This document shows, in pieces, positions 42,274-51,895 of a stretch of DNA of 64,000 nt. How positions within the stretch are numbered: the first letter of the stretch is position 1; each line of letters starts with the position of its first letter. The DNA is taken from positions 868,001-932,000 of the forward strand of contig NZ_CP037953.1 of NCBI RefSeq assembly GCF_009756665.1. Direction: 5' to 3'. This stretch comes from Permianibacter aggregans (lineage in GTDB: Bacteria > Pseudomonadota > Gammaproteobacteria > Enterobacterales > Permianibacteraceae). The notes beneath the pieces were generated by a model. That model saw only the letters and a program-made list of their open reading frames with translations. It searched no databases and had not been told where the DNA came from. A program made the position numbers and the translations under genes.

Positions 42274-44094
42274 TCAGCCTTTCTGCACTTCGGCAATCCA
42301 GTCATCAATGACTTTATTCAATGTCGCCAGCGGCATTGCACCGTTTTTCAGTACGACATCATGGAAGGCTTTGATATCGAACTTCGGCCCCAATTGCTGC
42401 TGAGCTTTCTCGCGCAGTTTCAGCATTTCGATCATGCCGACTTTGTAAGCGCAAGCCTGACCTGGCATGACGATGTAGCGCTCGATTTCGGACACGACAT
42501 CAGACTCGGCATTGCCGGTGTTGGTCAGCATGTACTCGATGGCCTGCTCGCGAGTCCAGCGTTTGTAGTGAATGCCGGTATCGACGACCAGACGCACGGC
42601 GCGGAACAGCTCACCTTGCAAACGGCCCAGGTTGTCGTAAGGATTTTTCTGAAAACCAGCTTCCCAGGCGAGCTGTTCCGAGTACAGCGCCCAACCTTCG
42701 GTGTAAGCCGTGAACGGTGCCATTCGGCGAAACAAAGGTAATTCTTTTTGTTCCTGAGCGATGGCAATCTGGAAGTGATGACCAGGTACCGCCTCATGAT
42801 AGGCCAGCGTACGCATACCGAATTTCGGTGTGGCGTTGATGTCGTACAGGTTGGCGTAGAAAATGCCAGGTCGTGAGCCATCCATTGCTGGCGGATTGTA
42901 GTAAGCGCCTGGCGCGGTTTTTTCCTTGAACTCCGGAATGCGTTCAACCTTGACGCCGGCTTTCGGTTGCACCGCAAACCACGGGTCAAGACCAGCAGAA
43001 ATCTCGTCGATGATCTGCTGGTAATCCTGCAGAATCTGCTGACGGCCTTCCGGCGTATCCGGGTACAGGAAACGTTCTTCACTGGCGAGATCCCGCATTA
43101 AGGTACCGACCGGCTTGGTCGTGTCGTAGCCTTCCGCGGCGAGAATTTCGCGCATCTGGGCTTGAATGCGTTCCACCTCTTTCAAGCCCAGCACATGAAT
43201 TTCTTCCGGACTCATTTCGCTGGTCGTGAACATCTGCAGCACGAAGCGATAGAACTCATCGCCATTCGGCAATTTCCAAACACCATCATCGCTGGTGGTC
43301 TTCGGCTTCAGCGCGGTGAAATAATCAATCAGCAATTGATAGGCTGGGTAAACACTTTCCTGCATTTGCTTGGCAGTTTCGGCCAGCAAACCGGCTTGCG
43401 TTGCTTCCTCGATACCGGCTTCTTCGAGCTTTTTCTTGAACGACGCGTAAAGAATATTTTCTTCGACCGGCGTATTGACGAAACCATTCATCTCATCGAG
43501 CACTTTGGTGACCACAAACGTCGGCGGTAGAATTCCCTTTTCTTCCCGAAGTTTTAATCCTTCCAGCACTTGCGAAAACTTGGTACCGACTTTTGATAAA
43601 CGCGCGTTGTAGTCTTCGGCATCCGAGACACCGCTGATCTGGTGTGCTGACTCCATGAAGCTCGGGAAACCATTCTGCACACCGAACAATTGATTGACCG
43701 GGTAATTGTGAAAACGCCATTTGTCGGCGCCACTTTCCATTCGGTCCAGCATCCAGGTTGCCATGTCGTAGGAAAGCTGTTGCTGGTACGGCAGATCTTC
43801 GCGGTCGAACGAGTGAATCTCGGCGCCTATCTCTTTCATCATCGCCAAGGCTTCATCGCCGGCAGCGATCGATTCGTCATCAAGGTCGTCTTGATGGAAG
43901 GTCAGACCGAATTGTTCGAGCATGTGCAGCTGGGTCAGTGTTTCCGGACTGTCCATGACCACTTTCATGAACGCACGATTCAGCGTCCAATGCAGGTTCG
44001 GCAATGGCGCATGCCAGAACCAGATGCCAACCAGAGCCAGCACCACGATGATGGCGCCTACACCGATTCCCAACCATTTAAAAAAACGTTTCAT
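42274..44094 (-). CDS. DUF885 family peptidase-like protein, membrane-anchored
   Basis: 606 residues. An N-terminal membrane segment (FFKWLGIGVGAIIVVLALVGIWFW) without obvious cleavage site anchors it facing the periplasm. The zinc-binding motif YHEAVPGHHFQIAIA (HExxxGHH) and AYTEGWALYSEQLAWEAG define DUF885, a family of predicted metallocarboxypeptidases. A RTLAYHEA leads to the active site. The upstream amidohydrolase ends 71 bases away; similar pairs suggest peptide metabolism, which is inference. Confidence 0.9.
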   Translation of the reverse strand: MKRFFKWLGIGVGAIIVVLALVGIWFWHAPLPNLHWTLNRAFMKVVMDSPETLTQLHMLEQFGLTFHQDDLDDESIAAGDEALAMMKEIGAEIHSFDREDLPYQQQLSYDMATWMLDRMESGADKWRFHNYPVNQLFGVQNGFPSFMESAHQISGVSDAEDYNARLSKVGTKFSQVLEGLKLREEKGILPPTFVVTKVLDEMNGFVNTPVEENILYASFKKKLEEAGIEEATQAGLLAETAKQMQESVYPAYQLLIDYFTALKPKTTSDDGVWKLPNGDEFYRFVLQMFTTSEMSPEEIHVLGLKEVERIQAQMREILAAEGYDTTKPVGTLMRDLASEERFLYPDTPEGRQQILQDYQQIIDEISAGLDPWFAVQPKAGVKVERIPEFKEKTAPGAYYNPPAMDGSRPGIFYANLYDINATPKFGMRTLAYHEAVPGHHFQIAIAQEQKELPLFRRMAPFTAYTEGWALYSEQLAWEAGFQKNPYDNLGRLQGELFRAVRLVVDTGIHYKRWTREQAIEYMLTNTGNAESDVVSEIERYIVMPGQACAYKVGMIEMLKLREKAQQQLGPKFDIKAFHDVVLKNGAMPLATLNKVIDDWIAEVQKG

Positions 44095-44165
44095 AGCGAT
44101 TCCTTGTCGATAGCTTATCGATTGCTGATGCGCATTGCCGGCGCTAGCGCCGGCAATGATCGATA

Positions 44166-45443
44166 TTATTTTTGGTAGACGCGAGCCGGATCGGCCGGGT
44201 TATTTTTATAGCGATCACGCAGCAGGGTCTGCCGTGATACACGTGGCATTTCCTTGCCTTTAATCAGCACATGGTCCGGGTAACTGGTGACTTCCAACGG
44301 ATCTCCGCTCCAGATCACGATATCGGCATCGAAACCGACGGCAATCTGACCGTACCGCTCACCAAGGCCAAATGCTTCAGCCGGATTACGCGTCAACCCC
44401 GCCAACGCGGCTTCAGCCGGCAAGCCATAAGCGACCGCATTGCCAGCGCCTTGGCGGACCAGATGGGCGTTGTGACTCGGTGAATCACCGGCGTTGCTGG
44501 TGAATGCCAGTTTAACGCCTGCTGCATGCAGCTTCGCCGCGTTTTCCAGCGTCGCGTACAGGGTGTCGAAACTGCCCGGCGTGTTTTCCATCGGCGCCAA
44601 AATCGTTAGCACGTTCGCATCGGCGATTTCTTTGGCGAGCAAATGCCCTTCGCTGGCGCCCACCAGAATCAAACGAATGCCGAAGTTTTTTGCCAGTTTC
44701 AATACTGCACGGATATCACTGGCTCGATCGACCGAAACCACCAGCGGCACCTTGCCATTCAACACCGGCAATAGCGCTTCCAGATCGCGATACGGCAAAC
44801 GATAGTCACGATGATCGCCGCGTAAATATGCGGATTTGTTTTGTGCGTAATCGCGGGCATCTTCGAACGCTTCGCGCATCATCATCAGCGCCGTGGCACG
44901 CGAGCCTTCGCTGGCGCCGGGCGCCGATTCGCCAAGACGGGCAACGACCGCGACGCCGGTCAAATCGACCAGCTCGCTGTCACCGAGATGAATCACGGTC
45001 GAGCGGCCACCAAACACACCATGACTGACGGCGGGCGTGACGACAGCGCGAGTCAGGCCCATCATCCGGTTGTAATCAATCAGCGGACTGTTCGGGTTGA
45101 TGGCATCGCTGACATCGAAATGAGCGCCGAAATCTTCGTTGTCGGTGGCGATATCAACGGTGTCATCAATCGCTTCGATTTCGATGGTGCCAAGACCGGT
45201 ATGCGCATTCATCAAACCTGGTGTGACAAAGCGACCATCGGCATTGATCACACGGCTGTCGGCATCGGCTTTGACATCGCTGCCGACGGCGACAATCTTG
45301 TTGTCACGGATCAGAATATTGGCGTTCGGCAACAAGCCTTTGTCACCGATGGTGTGCACCATCGCGTTCTGAATAAAAATATTGTCGGCAGCAACAACGC
45401 TGGACAGCGTCAGCGCCAACGCGGTTAATGTAAAGCGTTTCAT
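44166..45443 (-). CDS. Secreted amidohydrolase paralogue with degenerate metal site
   Basis: 425 residues with a signal peptide (MKRFTLTALALTLSSVVAAD). The amidohydrolase barrel and C-terminal cap are visible (IAVGFDADIVIWSGDPLEV), but the first-strand HxH is replaced by LMNAHTGLG (His81-Thr-Gly83), and the late Asp motif reads FTSNAGDSPSHN rather than TDA. The protein is therefore probably not a standard metallohydrolase. Its ATG overlaps the stop of the upstream paralogue by one base (TGATG), implying translational coupling; a hetero-oligomer or binding role is inference. Confidence 0.85.
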   Translation of the reverse strand: MKRFTLTALALTLSSVVAADNIFIQNAMVHTIGDKGLLPNANILIRDNKIVAVGSDVKADADSRVINADGRFVTPGLMNAHTGLGTIEIEAIDDTVDIATDNEDFGAHFDVSDAINPNSPLIDYNRMMGLTRAVVTPAVSHGVFGGRSTVIHLGDSELVDLTGVAVVARLGESAPGASEGSRATALMMMREAFEDARDYAQNKSAYLRGDHRDYRLPYRDLEALLPVLNGKVPLVVSVDRASDIRAVLKLAKNFGIRLILVGASEGHLLAKEIADANVLTILAPMENTPGSFDTLYATLENAAKLHAAGVKLAFTSNAGDSPSHNAHLVRQGAGNAVAYGLPAEAALAGLTRNPAEAFGLGERYGQIAVGFDADIVIWSGDPLEVTSYPDHVLIKGKEMPRVSRQTLLRDRYKNNPADPARVYQK

Positions 45444-46897
45444 CAGCGCATTCCTCCGGCGGTCAGGCCCAAGTCAAAGTCGGTTTTCGGCTGCTTGGCC
45501 GCATCGAAGCGGTCGTACATCAGCGCACCGTCGATAAAGACTTTGTCGGCATGGGCGTAAACAGAGAACGGATTGCGATCCCAGATGACAACATCGGCGT
45601 TTTTGCCGACGGTCAGAGTGCCAACCTTGTCATCAATGCCAATGGCCTTGGCCGGATTTTCGGTCAGCCAGCGCATCGCGTGAGCTTCGTCGATGTTCAA
45701 GCCGGCACGATTGCCGGCGGCCATTGCTTTTGCCGCTTCCTGGTTCAAACGTTGAATACCAAGCGCCGAATCGGAATGCACGACCGCGCAACCTTTCAGC
45801 TCGACAGGTTCGCCATCGACGGTTTTGGTAACCGAGGCTTTGTCGACAAACGGAATGTTCTCGAAAATCATGTCATAGGCTTCGTGTTTGAAGCCCCACC
45901 AATCGGCCCACATCGCGGCGCAAATCTGGTTTTCGGCCAGCAAGTCGGCCACTTTGTAGGCTTCGACCGCATGATGGAACATGCTGATTTCGAAATCGAA
46001 TTCTTTGGCGATTTCGATCATGATGGCCATTTCTTCGGCGCGATAGCAGTGGTTCTGGATCAGAATTTTTCCGTCCAATACGGCGGCCAGCGTGTCGAGT
46101 CGCAAATCGCGTTCCGGTTTCTTGTCGATGACGGCCAACTCATCTCCATCAGCAGCGGCCAGTACGTCTTGGTATTTTTTCCATTCATTGCGATAACGCT
46201 GGGCTTCGATCCAGCTTTTGCGATAACCGGCGACATTGCCCATCCGGGTCATCGGTCCGCCTTTGTCGCCGTAAACGCGTTTCGGGTTTTCACCACAGGC
46301 CATTTTCAAGCCATGCGGCGCATCGGGAAATTTCATTTCCATGACACTGCGTGCCGGCACGTTCTTGATGGTCACGGAACGGCCACCAAACAAATTCGCC
46401 GAGCCCGGCAAAACATGCAAGGTCGTGACTCCACCGGCGAGCGCCAGCGGGAATTGCGGATCCTGTGGCCAAATCGCGTGTTCGGCCCAGGCGTAGGCGG
46501 TGTCGGGATTGACCATTTCGTTGCCATCTTCGCTCGACTCGATGCCCGGGCTTGGGTAAACCCCGAGGTGCGAATGAGCATCGATAATGCCAGGCGTCAC
46601 CCATTTGCCGCTGGCATCAATCACCGTGGCGTTTTCCGGCGCGTCAACATTGGTGCCAACGGCGTTGATTTTGCCGTCAACCAGCAGCAACTGACCATTA
46701 TCGATGCGCTCGCCATTGCCGAGCAGCAGCGTCGCGTTTTTGATCAGTGTTGGGGTTGAGGGTAAGGGTTGGTACTGGGAAGCGAACGGTTCGGCTTGCT
46801 CAGCCGTTTTGGAAGAATCGGGGGAATCTGCACAGCTGACACACAGCAGCGCCAGCGCCGCCGCGGTTGCGGTCGGTTGCCACCAAGGTCGCATCAT
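45443..46897 (-). CDS. Amidohydrolase-family lipoprotein
   Basis: 484 residues from the ATG at 46897, supported by GGAG upstream; a longer in-frame extension is less likely. The signal ends in the lipobox-like LCVSC, so it is probably lipidated. The first-strand motif GIIDAHSHLGVY keeps HxH. Further ligands: ISMFHHAVEAYK and the Asp in CAVVHSDSALGIQ. The C-terminal cap VGKNADVVIWDRNPF is present. It is coupled to the degenerate paralogue at 44166. Substrate not known; relatives are annotated as imidazolonepropionase-like. Confidence 0.87.
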   Translation of the reverse strand: MMRPWWQPTATAAALALLCVSCADSPDSSKTAEQAEPFASQYQPLPSTPTLIKNATLLLGNGERIDNGQLLLVDGKINAVGTNVDAPENATVIDASGKWVTPGIIDAHSHLGVYPSPGIESSEDGNEMVNPDTAYAWAEHAIWPQDPQFPLALAGGVTTLHVLPGSANLFGGRSVTIKNVPARSVMEMKFPDAPHGLKMACGENPKRVYGDKGGPMTRMGNVAGYRKSWIEAQRYRNEWKKYQDVLAAADGDELAVIDKKPERDLRLDTLAAVLDGKILIQNHCYRAEEMAIMIEIAKEFDFEISMFHHAVEAYKVADLLAENQICAAMWADWWGFKHEAYDMIFENIPFVDKASVTKTVDGEPVELKGCAVVHSDSALGIQRLNQEAAKAMAAGNRAGLNIDEAHAMRWLTENPAKAIGIDDKVGTLTVGKNADVVIWDRNPFSVYAHADKVFIDGALMYDRFDAAKQPKTDFDLGLTAGGMR

Positions 46898-47041
46898 CGG
46901 GAGTCTCCATTGGAAAGGAACGGGCCAGTCAACTGGCTCTACGACAAACTCCGATGGAAACATAGACTGACGTTCGATGACAAGCCGCTTGGATGGCCAG
47001 GACAATGGCTGTTACATATTCCCGCCGCTTCAGGTCAGGAA

Positions 47042-48259
47042 TTAACCGCCGACGATGGCCATTCGGAAAAATTTCAGCAGATCGACTTTGAATTGCTCGG
47101 GTTTGACGCTGGCTTCAATTTCATCGGCATGACGGCTGTCGGACAGATCGACGTCGACCACCGGCACATGCTGACGCAGCTTGGCGTTGTAGAACACTTT
47201 GACGACCGGCCGCAGCGGTTGCGCCAGATTGCTCTTGATGATGACGCCGAGCCGCTGACTCTTCAGCTTGACCATGGTGCCGACCGGATGCACACCGATA
47301 GCGCGAATGAAGTCGGTAACCAGTTCGCCATCGAAATGGGTGCCGCTGTCCTGACGCAGAATTTTGAACGCGACGACACTCTGCGAACTGTCCTTGTAAA
47401 CACGGGTCGCGGTAATGGCGTCATAACAATCTACGATGCCAGCCATGCGGCCCTCGCGGGAAATGTTCTCACCGGCCAGGCCATACGGATAGCCACTGCC
47501 ATTGAAGCGCTCATGATGCTCGGCCACAACGCGCAACATCATTGGCGTCACACCCGGTGTCGACTTCAACACCTCGATACCGTATTCGACATGACGTTTC
47601 ATTTCGGTGAACTCATCGTCGCTCAAACGACCCGGCTTGCTCAGCACCGCATCCGGCACTTTGATTTTGCCGATGTCGTGCATCATCGCACCGGTGGCGA
47701 GCTCATGGATTTCGGCTTCGTTGAATCCGAGATAACGAGCAAATATCGTCATCAGAATGGAAACGTTGATCGAGTGCTCAAGCAGATAAGCGTCTTTATC
47801 GCGCATACGGGAAACGCAGAGCAACGCATCCTTGTTGCGAAATACCGACTGCATGATGCCGCTGGTCAGTTGCTGCATCGGGCCGACTTCAATCGGCCTA
47901 CCGGCCTGCAAATTACGAAACGCTTTCGACTGCAAATCGCGAGCTTCACCATAGAGCTTTGAGGCATGACCAATTTCGGCTTCGAAGCTGACTTTGGGCG
48001 CCAAGCGTGACAAGGGATCATCGGTTAGTGTTGTTGCTGGCGTTGGTTCAGCAGCGGAGGCAGGTTGCGCAGGGGTCATATCGACACTGCGGGCCGGATC
48101 AACCATCACTTCCAACACGCCCTTGCGGCGCAGATGTTCCAGGGCTTGAGGCGTGCGCACCAAGCCTTCGTTGGCGAGAATCGTATCGCCGGTTTGGCGC
48201 AAGACTCCGACCACGTACATACCCAACTGCAAGTCTTCGATTTTTACCGGCTTCAACAT
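47042..48259 (-). CDS. HD-GYP domain protein with DUF3391, c-di-GMP phosphodiesterase
   Basis: 405 residues. DUF3391 is at the N-terminus (KPVKIEDLQLGMYVVGV...EHLRRKGV). The HD-GYP domain carries DAYLLEHSINVSILMTIFA, ATGAMMHDIGKIKVPDAVLSKPGRL and EHHERFNGSGYPYGLAGE, with all HD and GYP residues, so it should hydrolyse cyclic-di-GMP. It is transcribed alone on the minus strand, starting at 48259. Confidence 0.93.
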   Translation of the reverse strand: MLKPVKIEDLQLGMYVVGVLRQTGDTILANEGLVRTPQALEHLRRKGVLEVMVDPARSVDMTPAQPASAAEPTPATTLTDDPLSRLAPKVSFEAEIGHASKLYGEARDLQSKAFRNLQAGRPIEVGPMQQLTSGIMQSVFRNKDALLCVSRMRDKDAYLLEHSINVSILMTIFARYLGFNEAEIHELATGAMMHDIGKIKVPDAVLSKPGRLSDDEFTEMKRHVEYGIEVLKSTPGVTPMMLRVVAEHHERFNGSGYPYGLAGENISREGRMAGIVDCYDAITATRVYKDSSQSVVAFKILRQDSGTHFDGELVTDFIRAIGVHPVGTMVKLKSQRLGVIIKSNLAQPLRPVVKVFYNAKLRQHVPVVDVDLSDSRHADEIEASVKPEQFKVDLLKFFRMAIVGG

Positions 48260-48333
48260 CTTTGCTATGACTTTCCGCGCACGAACCCGAATAACCTTAG
48301 CAAAGAATCGGCAAAATGCTGGTCAGGCGAATC

Positions 48334-48365
48334 AAAAAAACGGCGCCGAAGCGCCGTTTTTTTTT
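48334..48365 (-). terminator. Rho-independent terminator behind etfA
   Basis: AAAAAACGGCGC-CGAA-GCGCCG then TTTTTTTTT. On the minus strand it ends transcription from etfBA. It lies 15 bases past the etfA stop. Confidence 0.9.
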
Positions 48366-48379
48366 CTTGGAACCGCTTT

Positions 48380-49321
48380 TTAGGACAATTTGTCCAGTTC
48401 GCTCGAAAGCTCCGGAATCACCTTGAACAAATCGCCAACGAGACCGTAATCGGCCACCGAGAAAATCGGCGCCTCTTCGTCCTTGTTGATGGCAACGATG
48501 ACTTTCGAATCTTTCATACCGGCCAAATGCTGAATGGCGCCGGAAATACCGACAGCGATATAGAGCTCTGGCGCAACGATTTTGCCGGTCTGGCCGACCT
48601 GGTAATCGTTCGGTACAAAACCGGCATCGACGGCCGCACGCGAAGCGCCGACAGCGGCGCCGAGCTTGTCGGCCAACGCTTCCAGCATCTTGAAGTTCTC
48701 GCCATTCTGCATACCACGGCCACCGGAGATGATCACTCGGGCCGAGGTCAATTCCGGGCGCTCGGAAACGGTCAATTCCTGAGCGACGAACTCGACGCCT
48801 TTGGCGCTAACGCTGGCACTGACGGCTTCCACCGCTGCCGATCCGCCTTCTGCGGTCACCGCGTCAAAGCCGGTGCTGCGCACGGTGATGACCTTGATGG
48901 CATCGCTGCTCTGCACGGTGGCAACGGCATTGCCGGCGTAAATCGGGCGCTGGAAGGTATCGGCAGAGACCACCGCCTGAATATCGGAAATCATCTGAAC
49001 ATCAAGCAGTGCCGCGATGCGGGGAGCCAGATTTTTTCCAAACGTTGTCGAGGGCGCCAGCACATGGCCATAGTTTTTCGCCAGCTCAACGACAACCGGG
49101 CTCAGGGCCTCAGCGGTAACGTGTTCCAGCGCGGCATCATCGAGCACCAGCACTTTGGCAACGGCTGGCACCTGTTTGGCGGCCTCGGTCACGGCGCTCA
49201 ATTCCTTGCCGGCGACCAGCAAATGAATATCGCCGCCAATTTTTTCTGCTGCCGCCAGTGTGTTCAGTGTCGAAGCAGCGAGTTTACCTTTGCCGTGTTC
49301 GGCAATAACCAATACGCTCAT
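48380..49321 (-). CDS. etfA: Electron transfer flavoprotein alpha subunit
   Basis: 313 residues. The C-terminal FAD-binding domain has [43 protein letters not shown] split over residues 220-265, plus [24 protein letters not shown]. The N-terminal domain starts [20 protein letters not shown] is the electron acceptor for acyl-CoA and other dehydrogenases and passes electrons to ETF-QO. It directly follows etfB (stop 49322, start 49321). Confidence 0.97.
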   Translation of the reverse strand: MSVLVIAEHGKGKLAASTLNTLAAAEKIGGDIHLLVAGKELSAVTEAAKQVPAVAKVLVLDDAALEHVTAEALSPVVVELAKNYGHVLAPSTTFGKNLAPRIAALLDVQMISDIQAVVSADTFQRPIYAGNAVATVQSSDAIKVITVRSTGFDAVTAEGGSAAVEAVSASVSAKGVEFVAQELTVSERPELTSARVIISGGRGMQNGENFKMLEALADKLGAAVGASRAAVDAGFVPNDYQVGQTGKIVAPELYIAVGISGAIQHLAGMKDSKVIVAINKDEEAPIFSVADYGLVGDLFKVIPELSSELDKLS

Positions 49322-50071
49322 TTAGATCACCTTCGCTTCGTTGTGCAGCTTGTTGACCAGCTCCTGTACCGAAGCCACTTTGACGCCTGCCTGACGCGCT
49401 GCGGGCGGTTCTACTTTCAGGGTTTTCACACGCGGCGCGATATCGACGCCGAGATCGGCAACCGATAGCTTGTCGAGCTTTTTCTGCTTGGCTTTCATAA
49501 TGTTCGGCAGCGAAGCGAAACGCGGCTCATTCAGGCGCAAATCGGTGGTGATGACCGCTGGCAAATCCAGCTTCAGCGTTTCCAAACCACCATCAATTTC
49601 ACGGACAACGGTCGCTTTGCCGCCTTCGATAGCCACTTTCGACAGGAACGTGCCCTGCGGCCAACCCAGCAGGCCCGCGAGCATCTGCCCTGTCTGATTG
49701 TTGTCACCATCGATCGATTGTTTGCCGAGCAGCACCAGTTGCGGCTGCTCTTTTTCGACAATCGCTTTCAGCAGCTTAGCGACGGCCAGCGGCTCCAATT
49801 CGCTTGCTTCTTCGATATGAATGGCTCGGTCGGCGCCGAGCGCCAACGCCGTGCGTAACGTCTCCTGGCTGGTGGCCGGGCCCGCTGACACCACAATGAT
49901 TTCGCTGGCGGCGCCTTTTTCTTTCAAACGCACCGCTTCTTCCACGGCGATTTCGCAGAACGGGTTCATCGCCATCTTCACGTTCGCGGTTTCCACACCA
50001 CTGCCATCAGCCTTGACTCGGGCCTTGACGTTGGCATCGATTACCCGCTTGACCGCTACTAGAATTTTCAT
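49322..50071 (-). CDS. etfB: Electron transfer flavoprotein beta subunit
   Basis: 249 residues. Motifs: [42 protein letters not shown] (family signature), [31 protein letters not shown] (nucleotide-binding). It binds AMP structurally and pairs with EtfA as a heterodimer. It heads the etfBA operon and is divergent from the ETF-QO gene, with 132 bases in between that hold both promoters. Confidence 0.97.
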   Translation of the reverse strand: MKILVAVKRVIDANVKARVKADGSGVETANVKMAMNPFCEIAVEEAVRLKEKGAASEIIVVSAGPATSQETLRTALALGADRAIHIEEASELEPLAVAKLLKAIVEKEQPQLVLLGKQSIDGDNNQTGQMLAGLLGWPQGTFLSKVAIEGGKATVVREIDGGLETLKLDLPAVITTDLRLNEPRFASLPNIMKAKQKKLDKLSVADLGVDIAPRVKTLKVEPPAARQAGVKVASVQELVNKLHNEAKVI

Positions 50072-50203
50072 GCCTTACCTCGTAGCTTTATAATCGACCG
50101 TTTCCAATCGTGCTTGCTTCATGCAAATGAGGGTCGCGATCTTCCATGACCTGTACGCTGGGGTCAATGTTAGTGGTCAAGAAAACCATCTCCGGAGCAG
50201 AAA

Positions 50204-51850
50204 ATGACAAGAGAAAGTATGGAATTTGATGTCGTCATCGTTGGCGGCGGCCCCGCAGGCCTCGCCTCGGCGATACGTCTGCGCCAGTTAAGTGAGCAGC
50301 ATGGCCAGGACATCAGCGTCTGCGTCGTCGAAAAAGGCTCCGAAATCGGCGCGCATATTCTGTCCGGCGCAGTATTCGAACCGCGCGCGCTGAATGAATT
50401 GCTGCCTAATTGGAAAGAACTCGGCGCACCACTGAATACGCCGGTTTCCGATGAGGAGTTTCTGTTTTTGTCAGAAAAGAGCTCCTGGTCGTGGCCGACC
50501 TCGTTGCTGATTCCACAGCAGCGCAATCATGGCAATTACATCATCAGCCTTGGCAATCTCTGCCGCTGGCTCGGTCAACAGGCCGAAGCGATGGGCGTCA
50601 ACGTGTTTCCGGGCTTCGCGGCCAGCGAAGTGCTTTACCATGACGATGGTTCGGTTGCCGGCATCGCCACCGGCGACATGGGTGTCGCTCGCGATGGCAC
50701 ACACAAGAGCACCTATCAACCGGGTTATGAATTACGCGCCAAATACACGCTGTTCGCCGAAGGTTGTCACGGCCATCTTGGCAAACACTTGATCAAAAAA
50801 TTCAATCTGCGCGAAGGCAAAGATCCGCAGCATTACGGCATCGGCCTGAAAGAACTCTGGGAGGTGCCAGCTGAGCAACACAAACCGGGACTGGTCGTGC
50901 ACAGCGCCGGCTGGCCGCTGGATAGCGGCACCTATGGCGGCTCGTTTCTTTATCATCTGGAAAACAATCAAATCGCGGTCGGTTTTGTCATTGGCCTTGG
51001 TTATACCAATCCGTACCTGTCGCCATACGACGAATTCCAACGCTTCAAGACTCACCCGGCAATTGCCAAACATCTGCAAGGCGGCACACGTATTTCTTAC
51101 GGCGCCCGGGCCTTGAACGAAGGTGGCTTGCAATCGCTGCCGAAATTGTCATTCCCAGGCGGTTTACTGATTGGTTGTGATGCCGGCTTTTTGAACCTGC
51201 CGAAGATCAAGGGCAGTCACACCGCGATGAAATCCGGTATGCTCGGCGCCGAAGTGGTGTTCAACGCACTGAAAGCCGACAAGCAGCACGCCGATCTGAC
51301 CGAAATGCAAACTGCATTCGAACAGAGCTGGGTCCATGAGGAATTGTATCGGGCCCGCAATACCTACCCAGCGTTCCATAAATGGGGACTTTTGGGCGGC
51401 GTCATGTTTACCGGCATCGATCAGCTGTTGTTCCGGGGCAAACTGCCGTTTACCTTGCGCGTGCCGAAACCGGATCATGAAATGCTGACGCTGGCCTCGC
51501 GCGCGAAAAAAATCGTTTACCCAAAACCGGACGGCGTGCTGACCTTCGACAAACTGTCGTCGGTGTATATCTCCAACACCAATCACGAGGAAGATCAGCC
51601 TTGCCACCTGCAGCTGAAAGATCCATCGATTCCGATCGATCACAACCTGGCGTTATACGATGAACCCGCGCAACGCTACTGCCCAGCAGGCGTGTATGAA
51701 GTGGTGCGTGAAGAAGGCAAAGCGCCACGCTTCCAGATCAACGCACAAAACTGCGTACACTGCAAAACCTGCGATATCAAAGATCCGAAACAGAATATCC
51801 AATGGGTAACACCGGAAGGCACCGGTGGACCGAATTACCCGAACATGTAA
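50204..51850 (+). CDS. etfD: Electron transfer flavoprotein-ubiquinone oxidoreductase
   Basis: 548 residues. The FAD site is VVIVGGGPAGLASAIRLRQL near residue 9-28. The C-terminal [4Fe-4S] ligands are RYCPAGVYE and NCVHCKTCDIKDPKQNI. A typical membrane-attachment loop and MKSGMLGAEVVFNAL are present. The enzyme receives electrons from ETF and reduces ubiquinone. GGAG precedes the ATG. Divergent placement next to etfBA completes the electron route for acyl-CoA oxidation. Confidence 0.97.
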   Translation: MTRESMEFDVVIVGGGPAGLASAIRLRQLSEQHGQDISVCVVEKGSEIGAHILSGAVFEPRALNELLPNWKELGAPLNTPVSDEEFLFLSEKSSWSWPTSLLIPQQRNHGNYIISLGNLCRWLGQQAEAMGVNVFPGFAASEVLYHDDGSVAGIATGDMGVARDGTHKSTYQPGYELRAKYTLFAEGCHGHLGKHLIKKFNLREGKDPQHYGIGLKELWEVPAEQHKPGLVVHSAGWPLDSGTYGGSFLYHLENNQIAVGFVIGLGYTNPYLSPYDEFQRFKTHPAIAKHLQGGTRISYGARALNEGGLQSLPKLSFPGGLLIGCDAGFLNLPKIKGSHTAMKSGMLGAEVVFNALKADKQHADLTEMQTAFEQSWVHEELYRARNTYPAFHKWGLLGGVMFTGIDQLLFRGKLPFTLRVPKPDHEMLTLASRAKKIVYPKPDGVLTFDKLSSVYISNTNHEEDQPCHLQLKDPSIPIDHNLALYDEPAQRYCPAGVYEVVREEGKAPRFQINAQNCVHCKTCDIKDPKQNIQWVTPEGTGGPNYPNM

Positions 51851-51883
51851 AACAAAAAGGGCGCCGCTGGCGCCCTTTTTGTT
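51851..51883. terminator. Bidirectional terminator between ETF-QO and DUF3466 genes
   Basis: AACAAAAAGGGCGCC-GCT-GGCGCCCTTTTTGTT, almost symmetrical with A-run and T-run. It terminates both converging transcripts. Confidence 0.93.
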
Positions 51884-51895
51884 ACTTCGATTCGT

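Noticed and set aside
45551-46759. Long open frame on the plus strand opposite the amidohydrolase gene
   Set aside because: It is antisense to a well-supported gene with family motifs and has no start signal or recognisable protein features. Similar long antisense frames at 46769-47962 and 48065-49468 are rejected for the same reason.
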